Shown piece after piece: positions 25,788 to 33,691 of a DNA stretch of 64,000 bases. A program made the position numbers and the translations under genes. The stretch's first letter is position 1; each line of letters begins with the position of its first letter. The stretch comes from Rhodococcus sp. WMMA185 (GTDB lineage: Bacteria; Actinomycetota; Actinomycetes; Mycobacteriales; Mycobacteriaceae): positions 4,357,012 to 4,421,011 of the forward strand of contig NZ_CP017014.1 of the NCBI RefSeq assembly GCF_001767395.1. The letters run 5' to 3'. The notes below the pieces were generated by a model that was not told the DNA's origin, did not search any database, and saw only the letters and a program-made list of their open reading frames with translations.

Positions 25788-26411
25788 GTGTCGACCGAAA
25801 CCTCACTACCCGGTGCAGCCACCAACCGGCGGCGGCTCCCACCGGAGGAGCGCAAGCGGCAACTCGTCGCGATCGGCCTGCAGGAGCTGGCAACCCGGCC
25901 CATCCACGCGTTGTCCATCGACCAGGTGGCTGAGAAGGCGGGGATCTCTCGCGGATTGCTGTTCCGCTACTTCCCGACCAAGCAGGACTACTACGTGGCC
26001 GTCGTTGGCGCGGCCGCTCGGCGCCTGCTACGCGCGGCGAACGCAGATCCCGACGACGCAACAGGCGAGCCGTTGCGGGCCGTGGTCCGCGCGTTCGTCT
26101 CCTTCATCGACCGTCACGGCGCGAACTATCAGTCGTTCTTCCACGGTGGCTTCGGCGCTGATGAGCAGATCCACGAAATCCGCACGAACCTGCAGAACAC
26201 CATGGTCGAGCGCACCCTCGATGCCACTGGCACCGAATCGTCGCCCTCCAGCCGGGTACTGCTGCGGGCATGGTGGGCAATGGTCGAATCCCTCGCCATC
26301 GACCGTACCGTCGATCCCGTCTTCACCGTCGACGACGTGGTCGACCGTGCGATCGAAGCGCTCCCGATCACTGGTACTGTCTGCGACATGACTCGGCAGA
26401 AAGGCGCATGA
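25788..26411 (+). CDS. TetR family regulator
   Basis: A 207-residue repressor. The N-terminal HTH (about residues 18-65) includes RKRQLVAIGLQELATR and the recognition region IDQVAEKAGISRGLLFRYFPTKQDYYVAVV. The C-terminal ligand domain is helical with a SFIDRHGANYQSFFHGGFG segment. The start is the GTG at 25788. The gene diverges from the ACAD operon across a 21-bp palindrome, so that operon is the probable target. Its stop overlaps the ATG of an unrecognised gene (ATGA), which would make that gene co-regulated. Confidence 0.88.
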   Translation: MSTETSLPGAATNRRRLPPEERKRQLVAIGLQELATRPIHALSIDQVAEKAGISRGLLFRYFPTKQDYYVAVVGAAARRLLRAANADPDDATGEPLRAVVRAFVSFIDRHGANYQSFFHGGFGADEQIHEIRTNLQNTMVERTLDATGTESSPSSRVLLRAWWAMVESLAIDRTVDPVFTVDDVVDRAIEALPITGTVCDMTRQKGA

Positions 26412-27736
26412 GCGCCGATTCTCAGCGCAGATTCCTGCGCCCCCGCAGTGTCTTCTTCTCTTCCGGCTATGTGTGGGTACTCGATGAGACCCAGCCGGTC
26501 GCGGCATTGTTCGATCCGTATACGGAGCGGTTCGCACGCCTGGTGTCGTGGACCGATCTTCCTCCACCCCCGCAGGGTGCGGGGCACCCGCAGATCCAGG
26601 CCGATGCCGATGGTGTGTGGGTGCAGAACCACCGAGACGGGCCGCTGGTGCGGGTCGGTATCGACGGCATAGTCCATGCCGAGTACACCCAAGGCCACAG
26701 ACTGATCTGCGCCGGGTCGGCCGGGGCATGGTGCTTCAGCAGTGTGCGGCGGCGTCGCGACATTGCACCCGCACCCGACACTCCGCCAATCCGCTCGCTA
26801 CGGCCACCGATGCTGCTGGTTGCACTGCCCGAGGGTGGTGCCCGCCGCGTTGGCATTGACGGTGTGGCCGTGGTGTCGGTGGAGTTCGACGAGTCGTCGC
26901 TGTTCGTCGGGGTCGAACACGATCCGTGGGAGCGGGTTCCGACGTCGGCGAGAACAAGGGTTGAGAGGGCTGGCTTCGAGGTTCGGTACAGCTCTTCGGT
27001 GCTGCAGGTGCCGCTGGACGGGCCGATCCCGGAGCGAATCGGACCCGACACGCATCCATGCCGGCAGGACCGCGAGGTCGAGCACACCAGCGAGTACTCC
27101 GACACCTCGTACAACGAGGCACACCGACGCAAACGTGCCCTGGACGCTGCGCTTCGTTGGCACTGGGGCACCGACCTGGCTCAACCTGGCACGACGATCG
27201 TGCGGGCGTACCGGCCCGACACGTCGGCGCTGGCGACGGAAATCAAGTTCTCCGGGATGCGAGTGACCGACGGCGCGGCTGCGGCCGGACGGCTGTGGAT
27301 AGTCACCACTCCAGAAATCCGCACGGGGTCGGGACGCGCTGTGTTCACCATAGGAGCGGACGGAGAGTTGCGTCCGCTGCGAGTCGAGGGCATAGACATC
27401 ACCGGTCGGTGTCGACCGCTGGGACCGCAACCGCTCGACCATGATTCGTACGTGGCGTACTGCCTGCGCGGGCTGGATGGGGTGCGGTTCGCGAAGGAGG
27501 TCGACGACGTGTCCGCCACCTACGTCGGACGGTGGCCCCACGGTCGGGTCCATGTCCGGTTCCGTCACATCGACTATCCCGGCCTGACCATGGTGGCACG
27601 TCTGAATCTCTACGACGAGCGAGGCGCCCGGCTGGACAAATTCCTTACCTACGTGCGGACGGAACTGATGGAACAGGCAGGCGCCCAAGCTTATCCGCCG
27701 GCGTCGGATGCCGTCGACGGAGCGCTGTACATCTAA
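26408..27736 (+). CDS. Unrecognised 442-residue protein
   Basis: I do not recognise a family. The protein has no signal peptide or membrane segment. It contains repeated short beta-strand patterns (VWVLDETQPVAALFDPYTERF, VWVQNHRDGPLVRVGIDG, AGSAGAWCFSS, RLWIVTTPEIRTGSG) spaced 35-60 residues apart, which suggests a beta-propeller-like fold in the first 360 residues. A separate alpha/beta part follows near the end (VRFRHIDYPGLTMVARLNLYD). The ATG overlaps the tetR stop (ATGA), so it is translated with the regulator. The next gene, also unrecognised, follows after 58 bp. It may be a sensor or binding protein; no function is claimed. Confidence 0.75.
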   Translation: MSADSQRRFLRPRSVFFSSGYVWVLDETQPVAALFDPYTERFARLVSWTDLPPPPQGAGHPQIQADADGVWVQNHRDGPLVRVGIDGIVHAEYTQGHRLICAGSAGAWCFSSVRRRRDIAPAPDTPPIRSLRPPMLLVALPEGGARRVGIDGVAVVSVEFDESSLFVGVEHDPWERVPTSARTRVERAGFEVRYSSSVLQVPLDGPIPERIGPDTHPCRQDREVEHTSEYSDTSYNEAHRRKRALDAALRWHWGTDLAQPGTTIVRAYRPDTSALATEIKFSGMRVTDGAAAAGRLWIVTTPEIRTGSGRAVFTIGADGELRPLRVEGIDITGRCRPLGPQPLDHDSYVAYCLRGLDGVRFAKEVDDVSATYVGRWPHGRVHVRFRHIDYPGLTMVARLNLYDERGARLDKFLTYVRTELMEQAGAQAYPPASDAVDGALYI

Positions 27737-27794
27737 GCCCCTTGCATACACGGGTCGATGGGTACCCGAAAACGAACACGAACCGGAGGCATCA

Positions 27795-28469
27795 ATGACC
27801 GAATGGATGCAGATGTTGGTGGGAATGGCGGACGGGCCGACCGAACCAGTCCACGGCACCGTCATTCCGTACCGGAACTCCGACAAGCCATTCCACTTCT
27901 ACTACGCGACCTCTGCGGAGGAAGCAGTCTTCGTGCCGATTGGCCGCGAAGGGGTGCGCTTGTACCGGTGGGGGCGTCGATCCCGAATCGAATCGATCGA
28001 CGGGGAAGTCCTGTTCGTCAGTGACGGAACCACGGCGTGGGACTTCACGTGCGACTCGGACCGGCCGCGTTGCACCGAGTTGCATCGCGTGAAGTCTGCA
28101 GGCCCGGGCCGTCATTTGGTCATTACTCCACCGGTTACCCACTGGGTCGGTCACCACCATGCCCGACCAACCGGACCGGTGACCGATCTCGAGTTTCTAG
28201 ATCGCCGCTGCTGGTCGGTGAATCTGGCCGCACGTGAGAGTCGCAACCTACCGAAACCGTCACTGCGTCTGATCGTCGACGCCGGCAGCGGTGCCGTCCT
28301 CGGACAGCATTCCGGTGACGGTATCAGCGGCGCCGCCTACACGGACGTAACCGTGGGTGAGCCTCTGGATCCGGCATTCTTCACCTGGGACGGGCCAGTT
28401 GTCACTGACGACGAATCCCGTGCCCGCGCTGGACACGGAGATACGCCCGATATGGAGGGGGTGATGTAG
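27795..28469 (+). CDS. Unrecognised 224-residue protein, LolA-like C-terminal pattern
   Basis: No confident family. The second half shows WSVNLAARESRNLPKPSLRLIVDAGSGAVLGQHS followed by YTDVTVGEPLDPAFFTWDGP. That pattern (a remembered-coefficient strand, then vGEPLDPalFtWdGP) recurs in actinobacterial LolA/LppX-like lipid-binding beta-barrels, so a soluble LolA-like fold is a weak inference. There is no signal peptide. GGAGG precedes the ATG at 27795. It probably belongs to the tetR transcription unit. The frame stops at an amber codon but stays open for 68 more codons afterwards. Confidence 0.72.
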   Translation: MTEWMQMLVGMADGPTEPVHGTVIPYRNSDKPFHFYYATSAEEAVFVPIGREGVRLYRWGRRSRIESIDGEVLFVSDGTTAWDFTCDSDRPRCTELHRVKSAGPGRHLVITPPVTHWVGHHHARPTGPVTDLEFLDRRCWSVNLAARESRNLPKPSLRLIVDAGSGAVLGQHSGDGISGAAYTDVTVGEPLDPAFFTWDGPVVTDDESRARAGHGDTPDMEGVM

Positions 28470-28779
28470 TGGTTCCGCTCGATCGAACCGTGGGCTGTCA
28501 AGACCTTTGGAAACCAAATCGCTTGGTCTGCAAGAAGATTTGACTGGGCATGCCATATTCACGGCCGAGGCACGCTGGATGCCGCGGGGATCTCGGCCTT
28601 GCAGCAGCAACTCCACCCCGGTGAACCGGCTATGGGCACACCACAACTCGTCTTCGGCGGTTCAGACGGACCTTGAGTATTAGAAGACGAATCATCAACC
28701 CGGATTTGGATTTTCACGCAACTTGAACGTTGTCTGCCCGATTGCGTCCGGCCTCCTTCGGCGCCTGGACGCTCTAATT
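28470..28779 (+). other. Non-coding stretch with an in-frame open extension of the upstream gene
   Basis: After the amber codon of the preceding gene the same frame stays open for 68 codons to a TGA at 28674-28676. It has protein-like composition (WFRSIEPWAVKTFGNQIAWS, then SALQQQLHPGEPAMGTPQLVFGG) but no usual start codon near its beginning. It may be the lost C-terminus of the upstream protein or readthrough sequence. From 28677 to the phosphonoacetate hydrolase gene end I see nothing recognisable. Confidence 0.4.
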
Positions 28780-30009
28780 CTAGGAACCGACGTGGTTCAG
28801 GACGAGGTCGTGGATGTCGCGGCTACGCAGGATGCCGGCCTCGAAAGCCTCGGCGAGTGAACCGTCCACCTTCCCGCTCAGGATCAGCGGAACCGGCTGC
28901 TCGTGTCGGCCGCCGTGCGAGCGGAGGGGCCCGTGCAGCTGGCTCAGGTCGTGGTCGGCGGCGCCGCTTCCGAGCGCGGTGTCGGCCGAGGCCGTCACGG
29001 CCAGGTCTCCGATCCGGTCGCGGGGCAGCTCGTACACGGTGGCCGCATCCTCGCGGTCCCAGATCTCCTCGATGCCGGGTAACGCGCTCAGCACGCGGCG
29101 AGCGGCGTCGCGGTGCTCGGCAGGCAGATGGAGCCAGGCGAACGAGCCCAGAGCGCCATGGTGTTTCACGTACGGATCGGTAATCGGCAACACGACCTCC
29201 TCGACCGGGATGCCTGCCGCCGCGAGCACGTCCTTCAGGTAGATGACGCGGGGCTCGCCGTTCTCGTCGTGCTTTGCGTTCATGCCGTGGTCGGCGGTGA
29301 CGGCCACCGTGCAGCCGGCGTCGAGGTACTCGCCGAGCAGCGTATCGAACTCGGTGAAGAACAGGTCGGAGACATCCTCGCCCGGTGCGTGTGCGTGCTG
29401 GACACGGTCGGTCAGCGACACGTAAAGCAACCGGATCTGAGGGGCCGCGCGCAGGGCATGCAGGCCGATTCGCATGGCGTAGTGGCTGGCCAGCGGGTCG
29501 TAGACTCCCGGCGCCGGCTCGCCGACCAGCGCCTCGATCGACTCGATGCCGTACTCGGGGATGCCCATCCCGGCTGCCCGCTCGACACTGACGCTGGGGA
29601 CGCCGCCGTTGCCGAGTAGCTGACGCAGCTTGTCCTTGGTCGTCACCATCAGGGTCGGCACGCCGGCCTCCTCGAACCGCGCGTGGATGCTGGGTGCGCG
29701 CAGATACTTGGCATCGTTGAGGAGCACCAGCCCGTCCTCAGGGGTCCGGCAGTAGTTGCCGGGAATCCCGTGGATGGCGGGTGGGACGCCGGTGACGATC
29801 GAGATGTTGTTGGGGTTCGTGAGGCTCGGGACCTCGGAGGCCCCCACGCTGAAGACGCCGCCCTCGTCGAGCATCTGCTGCAAACGGGGCATGATGCCCC
29901 GGGAGAGTCCGTCGTGGAAATAGGCGGGGTCGCCGCCGTCGACGGTGATGACCACTACGGAGTGATCCGGAGCCCGATATGTGCGGTTGTTTGCCATGAC
30001 GGTGGTCAT
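28780..30009 (-). CDS. phnA: Phosphonoacetate hydrolase
   Basis: A 409-residue zinc-dependent enzyme of the alkaline phosphatase superfamily that splits the C-P bond of phosphonoacetate to acetate and phosphate. Visible metal and nucleophile residues are Asp24 in VVVITVDGGDPAYF, the Thr in SLTNPNNISIVTGVPP (near 64), Asp and His in VTADHGMNAKHD (near 240) and the C-terminal RSHGGRHEQPVPL His. It is the last gene of the phnD-phnC-phnE-lysR-phnA operon. The ATG at 30009 follows GAAGGAAGG and overlaps the regulator stop (ATGA). In Pseudomonas fluorescens phnA is likewise next to a LysR gene and induced by phosphonoacetate rather than phosphate starvation. Confidence 0.93.
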   Translation of the reverse strand: MTTVMANNRTYRAPDHSVVVITVDGGDPAYFHDGLSRGIMPRLQQMLDEGGVFSVGASEVPSLTNPNNISIVTGVPPAIHGIPGNYCRTPEDGLVLLNDAKYLRAPSIHARFEEAGVPTLMVTTKDKLRQLLGNGGVPSVSVERAAGMGIPEYGIESIEALVGEPAPGVYDPLASHYAMRIGLHALRAAPQIRLLYVSLTDRVQHAHAPGEDVSDLFFTEFDTLLGEYLDAGCTVAVTADHGMNAKHDENGEPRVIYLKDVLAAAGIPVEEVVLPITDPYVKHHGALGSFAWLHLPAEHRDAARRVLSALPGIEEIWDREDAATVYELPRDRIGDLAVTASADTALGSGAADHDLSQLHGPLRSHGGRHEQPVPLILSGKVDGSLAEAFEAGILRSRDIHDLVLNHVGS

Positions 30010-30908
30010 TGGATGCCTTCCTTCTCTCGAACGTGTTCGAGAAAGAGCTCTTCGATAAGGGTCAGTGGCCGATCCGCGAGCCGGACGAGGTTGATCGGGC
30101 GATGAGGTAGGGCCGGGTCGAGATGGATCTCGCCGATGCGTCCCAGCTCGAGTGCGTCTTCGGTGCAATTTCGAGGGAGGCAGGCGATGCCGAGCCCGTG
30201 GGCAACTGCGCCGATGATGGCGCCGTTACTTGCGATGGTGCTGGTGTGAGTATTCGGGATCTGCCACTTTTTCAGCAGGTCGAGTTGGTATCGGCGGCTT
30301 GCCGATCCTTCTTCACGCAGGAGGATGCGGCTACCGCGCAGCCGGTGGGGACTTGCTTGCCGTCCTGCGAGTGGGTGGTCGCTCGCGACGATCATCGTTT
30401 GTGGTTCGCTCGCGACCCGGCTCGATTCGAGTGAGGGCTTGTCGGTTTCGGCGGCGACGAGGGCAATCGGTACTCGACCCTCGGTGACTGCTAGTACCGC
30501 AGCTGCCGAGTTGTCGACGTGCAAGTCAATCTCGATGCCGGGGTATCTGCAGGCGAACGACGTGACCAGCCGCGGCAATAGCTTCTGCGCAACCGTCTCT
30601 GTGCCGCCCACTGCCAGCACTCCCGAAACAGGGGCCTTGCGGAGCCGCGTCACCCGATCGGCCGCCTCTCCGGCAAGAGAGAGTAGCGTGCGGGCATGGT
30701 CGATGAGGGCCTCCCCCGCATCGGTGAGCCGGGAAGCGCGGCCGGATCGGTCGACGAGGACTACGCCCAGTTCGCGCTCGAGCAGTTGCAGATTGCCCGA
30801 CACGGTGGACTGTGCGATGCCGAGTGCGCGAGCTGCGGCGGACAGTCCACCGTGATCTGCGACAGCGACGAAGGTCTCGAGACGCTGCAGGCTGATCTTG
30901 GGAGCCAT
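30006..30908 (-). CDS. LysR family regulator of the phosphonoacetate operon
   Basis: A 300-residue LysR protein. The HTH (about residues 4-62) reads ISLQRLETFVAVADHGGLSAAARALGIAQSTVSGNLQLLE; the usual final HTH Ser-x-Gln is replaced by SGNLQ, which is common. The effector domain has the GVLAVGGTETVAQKLLPRLV start and the late GLGIACLPRNC strand. It sits inside the operon between permease and hydrolase, with TGATG and ATGA overlaps on both sides. It is the likely phosphonoacetate-responsive activator (PhnR role). Being inside its target operon gives positive feedback. Confidence 0.88.
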   Translation of the reverse strand: MAPKISLQRLETFVAVADHGGLSAAARALGIAQSTVSGNLQLLERELGVVLVDRSGRASRLTDAGEALIDHARTLLSLAGEAADRVTRLRKAPVSGVLAVGGTETVAQKLLPRLVTSFACRYPGIEIDLHVDNSAAAVLAVTEGRVPIALVAAETDKPSLESSRVASEPQTMIVASDHPLAGRQASPHRLRGSRILLREEGSASRRYQLDLLKKWQIPNTHTSTIASNGAIIGAVAHGLGIACLPRNCTEDALELGRIGEIHLDPALPHRPINLVRLADRPLTLIEELFLEHVREKEGIQ

Positions 30909-31747
30909 CAAATGATCCGTGCACGGATGCGAGACGAGATGAAGTCGATCGTCGCGACCGTGACGATGATGACGATGAGGATCGCCGAGACCTTGTGGTA
31001 CTGGAACAGTCTCATCGCTACCGTCAGCTCGAAGCCGAGCCCACCTGCGCCGACCATGCCGAGCACGAACGCGTGGCGCACGTTCGATTCGAGGCGGTAG
31101 AGGCTGTAGGTGATCACCTCGGGAAGGATCTGCGGGATGACGGACCACCGCAGAGTCGTGAGCATACCCGCGCCTGTCGACTCCAGAGCTTCGCGTGGGC
31201 CCGGATCGATGTTCTCGACCGCCTCCGCGTAGAGCTTGCTCAGCTCGCCACACGAGTACACGGTCAGCGCGAGGACGCCCGGGAAGGGGCCGAGCCCGAC
31301 CGCCGAGACGAAGATCAGCGCCCAGATCAAGTCGGGTAGCGAGCGCAGAACACTCAGGATGGCCCGCGATGTCGCGTACACCAACGGGTTGCGACCGAGC
31401 AGGTTCTTCGCCGCGCCCATCGCGAGAAAGGTGCTGATGATCATCGCGAGCAGCGTGCCCCAGAGCGCCACCGCCACCGTTGTGAGAATCGCGTCCCACA
31501 GACTGGGGATGACCGACAGGTCGGGCGGGAGCATTCGGACCAGGAATTCGACAAGTCGGGGGACGCCCTGGATGAACCGACCGGGGCTGAGACCGAGGTC
31601 ATTTGCACTCCAGCCGAGGAAGGTGAGTACTGCCAAGACCACGACGATGTTCCGCACCCACAGGATGTTGCGTCGCATGCCCGACTCGGCAGGCGGAGAT
31701 GGTGGCTTCGGCGAAATCGCGGTAGGAGCTTGGGAATCCAGAGACAT
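30908..31747 (-). CDS. phnE: Phosphonate ABC transporter permease
   Basis: A 279-residue inner-membrane protein with about six transmembrane segments of the PhnE type. The cytoplasmic coupling loop reads EALESTGAGMLTTLRWSVIPQILPEVITY, and the end has GGLGFELTVAMRLFQYHKVSAILIVIIVTV as in PhnE. A Pro-rich cytoplasmic head of about 40 residues precedes the first segment. The ATG at 31747 is one base from the ATPase stop. Only one permease gene is present, so it should act as a homodimer. Confidence 0.9.
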   Translation of the reverse strand: MSLDSQAPTAISPKPPSPPAESGMRRNILWVRNIVVVLAVLTFLGWSANDLGLSPGRFIQGVPRLVEFLVRMLPPDLSVIPSLWDAILTTVAVALWGTLLAMIISTFLAMGAAKNLLGRNPLVYATSRAILSVLRSLPDLIWALIFVSAVGLGPFPGVLALTVYSCGELSKLYAEAVENIDPGPREALESTGAGMLTTLRWSVIPQILPEVITYSLYRLESNVRHAFVLGMVGAGGLGFELTVAMRLFQYHKVSAILIVIIVTVATIDFISSRIRARII

Positions 31748-31748
31748 G

Positions 31749-32522
31749 TCAAGCCGCCTTCTCTGCACCCTGGCCGTAGATTCGACTGACCTCGTCTTCC
31801 GAGAGTCCGGTGGGAGTGGTATCGATGGCGATCCGGCCGTCGAGGAGCGCGACAATCCGCTCGCCATGGCTGCGCGCGAAACCTAGCTGATGAAGGCTCA
31901 AGATGACCGTGATGCCGTCGCGTTCGTTGATTCCCTTGAGCAGATCGAGAATCTCGCCCGCGGTCACCGGGTCGAGGCTCGCAATCGGCTCGTCCGCAAG
32001 GATTACCTTGGGGTTCTGCGCGAGCGCTCGGGCAATTCCCACGCGCTGCTTCTGCCCGCCACTGAGCTGGTCGGCGCGTTGGTCGGCGAAGCCCGCGAGC
32101 CCAACGGTCTCGAGGATCGACAGCGCCTGTTCACGCTCCGCCTGCGTGAAGATTCCGGGGAGAGATCGGTAGGCGGGTATATCCGGCAGAATGCCTGCCA
32201 ATACGTTCTGCAGCACGGTGATCCGGTTGACGAGGTTGTAGCCCTGGAAGATCATGCCGACCTTGCGGCGGATACCGCGCAGCGCGTTGCGGTCGGCGGC
32301 GTGTACCTGCTCATCGGCCACTGTTACCGTGCCTTGGTAAGGGGCTACGAGACCGTTTATGCACCGCAGCAACGTCGACTTCCCTGTGCCGCTGCGCCCC
32401 AACAAGATACAGAAGTCTGACGCCGGAATCTCGAGATCGACCCCACGCAGGACCGCCTCTTCCTTCCGCTTGTATGTGAGGTGGACGTCGGAGAAGCTGA
32501 CGGCCTCACCTGCGCCGGTCAC
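31749..32522 (-). CDS. phnC: Phosphonate ABC transporter ATP-binding protein
   Basis: A 257-residue ATPase. Walker A GRSGTGKST is near 42-50, the signature LSGGQKQRVGIARAL near 155-169 and Walker B VILADEPIASLDP near 175-187, with the switch His in VILSLHQLGFA. The MIFQGYNLVNRITVLQNVLAG Q-loop region is typical of PhnC. The GTG start overlaps the binding-protein stop (GTGA), so both are translated together. It powers phosphonate uptake with PhnE. Confidence 0.93.
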   Translation of the reverse strand: MTGAGEAVSFSDVHLTYKRKEEAVLRGVDLEIPASDFCILLGRSGTGKSTLLRCINGLVAPYQGTVTVADEQVHAADRNALRGIRRKVGMIFQGYNLVNRITVLQNVLAGILPDIPAYRSLPGIFTQAEREQALSILETVGLAGFADQRADQLSGGQKQRVGIARALAQNPKVILADEPIASLDPVTAGEILDLLKGINERDGITVILSLHQLGFARSHGERIVALLDGRIAIDTTPTGLSEDEVSRIYGQGAEKAA

Positions 32523-33412
32523 AGCTCGGGCTCCAGTCCCGTTACCTCGTAGGCGGTACGGACGATGTCGTAGTCGGAATCGCGGGCCTCTCCGAAGTGG
32601 CTGAAGCCGGTTCCCTCGAGGGCCGCCGCCAGTGCGGGGGTCTGATCGAGGAACGCGTGTCGGAGCAGATCCTTCTTGTCCTGGGGAAGGTCGGCACGGT
32701 AGGTAATCGGGTCGGCAGGAATCTCGGGTGATTCGAACACCGTCTTGATCTCATCGCGGCCGGCGACTCCGCTGTCGATGAACCCGGGGATCTTGCGACT
32801 CGAGATTGCTGCGACGTCGACCCGCCCGTTCAGGAGCGAGAGCAGGGACGCATCGTGGCTGCCCGAGTAGACGATCTGCGAGAACAGGCTGTCGACGTCA
32901 TAACCTGCTTCGGTGAGTGCGTACTGGCCGAAAATGTGTCCAGATGTCGATGCGGGGTCGGTGAAGGCGACGACCTTGCCTTGGAAGTCTGCGGGCCCAT
33001 TGATGCCCGAGTCGGTTCGCACGATGAAGCTCGAACGGTACGGCACGGTGTCGTCGGACTGGATCGCCGATGCGAACGGCTCGACGCCGCCGTTGACTCG
33101 CTCGCTGGCTAGCACGTACTCCGAGGGGCCGAACCAGGCCAGGTCGAGGTGGCCAGAGTTGAGTGCCTCGATAACTGCTGTGTAGTCGGCTCCGACGTAA
33201 GGCTCGACTCTCAATCCGGTGGCTTCGCTCAGGTAGTCGACGAGCGGTTCATATCTGGCGAGCACCGCGGCCGAATCTTCGTCGGGGGAGAGACCCAACC
33301 GAATGGTATTGTCCGAATTTGTGCCGGACGCGCCGCACGCCACGAGCGTCAGCGCCATCAGGGCAATCAACCCGGCAAGCACTCGGCTGCACCGAAAGTT
33401 ACGGATTCTCAT
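32519..33412 (-). CDS. phnD: Phosphonate ABC transporter substrate-binding lipoprotein
   Basis: A 297-residue exported binding protein of the PhnD/PtxB family. The signal peptide (residues 1-25) ends LMALTLVAC, with Cys26 the lipidation site. Family features are IRLGLSPDEDSAAVLARYEPLVDYL, LDLAWFGPSEYVLA, the phosphonate-contact region FTDPASTSGHIFGQYAL and the PADPITYRADLPQD segment. It is the first gene of the phn operon. The ATG has a GAAGGG purine run a little far upstream. The ligand is most likely phosphonoacetate because the only C-P bond enzyme encoded with it is PhnA. Confidence 0.91.
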   Translation of the reverse strand: MRIRNFRCSRVLAGLIALMALTLVACGASGTNSDNTIRLGLSPDEDSAAVLARYEPLVDYLSEATGLRVEPYVGADYTAVIEALNSGHLDLAWFGPSEYVLASERVNGGVEPFASAIQSDDTVPYRSSFIVRTDSGINGPADFQGKVVAFTDPASTSGHIFGQYALTEAGYDVDSLFSQIVYSGSHDASLLSLLNGRVDVAAISSRKIPGFIDSGVAGRDEIKTVFESPEIPADPITYRADLPQDKKDLLRHAFLDQTPALAAALEGTGFSHFGEARDSDYDIVRTAYEVTGLEPEL

Positions 33413-33548
33413 AAGGAGTCACCCTTCTCCGCGCCCGTGACGCGGCAAAGCCTGCACGTTGCAGCGCAGACGCTACGAAACGCAACCCAGCCCTGCATGT
33501 CGGCTAGGAGTCGCGGCAGAGAACGAAAGGTAAACAGAACGGGTGAGC

Positions 33549-33565
33549 CCGATAGCACCTATCGG
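33549..33565. promoter_or_regulatory. Short inverted repeat between phnD and the M13 peptidase gene
   Basis: CCGATAG-CAC-CTATCGG, perfect 7-bp arms with a 3-bp centre, in the 279-bp divergent region. It could be an operator for either gene. I see no other feature in that region. Confidence 0.35.
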
Positions 33566-33691
33566 CAACCTCGATGGGGGAGCTGTAACGGGTGGTGAGG
33601 TCACGGGGCTGGAGATTCAGCCCGGGCTTGACCACTGCATCGTCGCGTACGTTGGAGTAGATGCAACCGCAAGACGAAGGAAGAGAAAACG

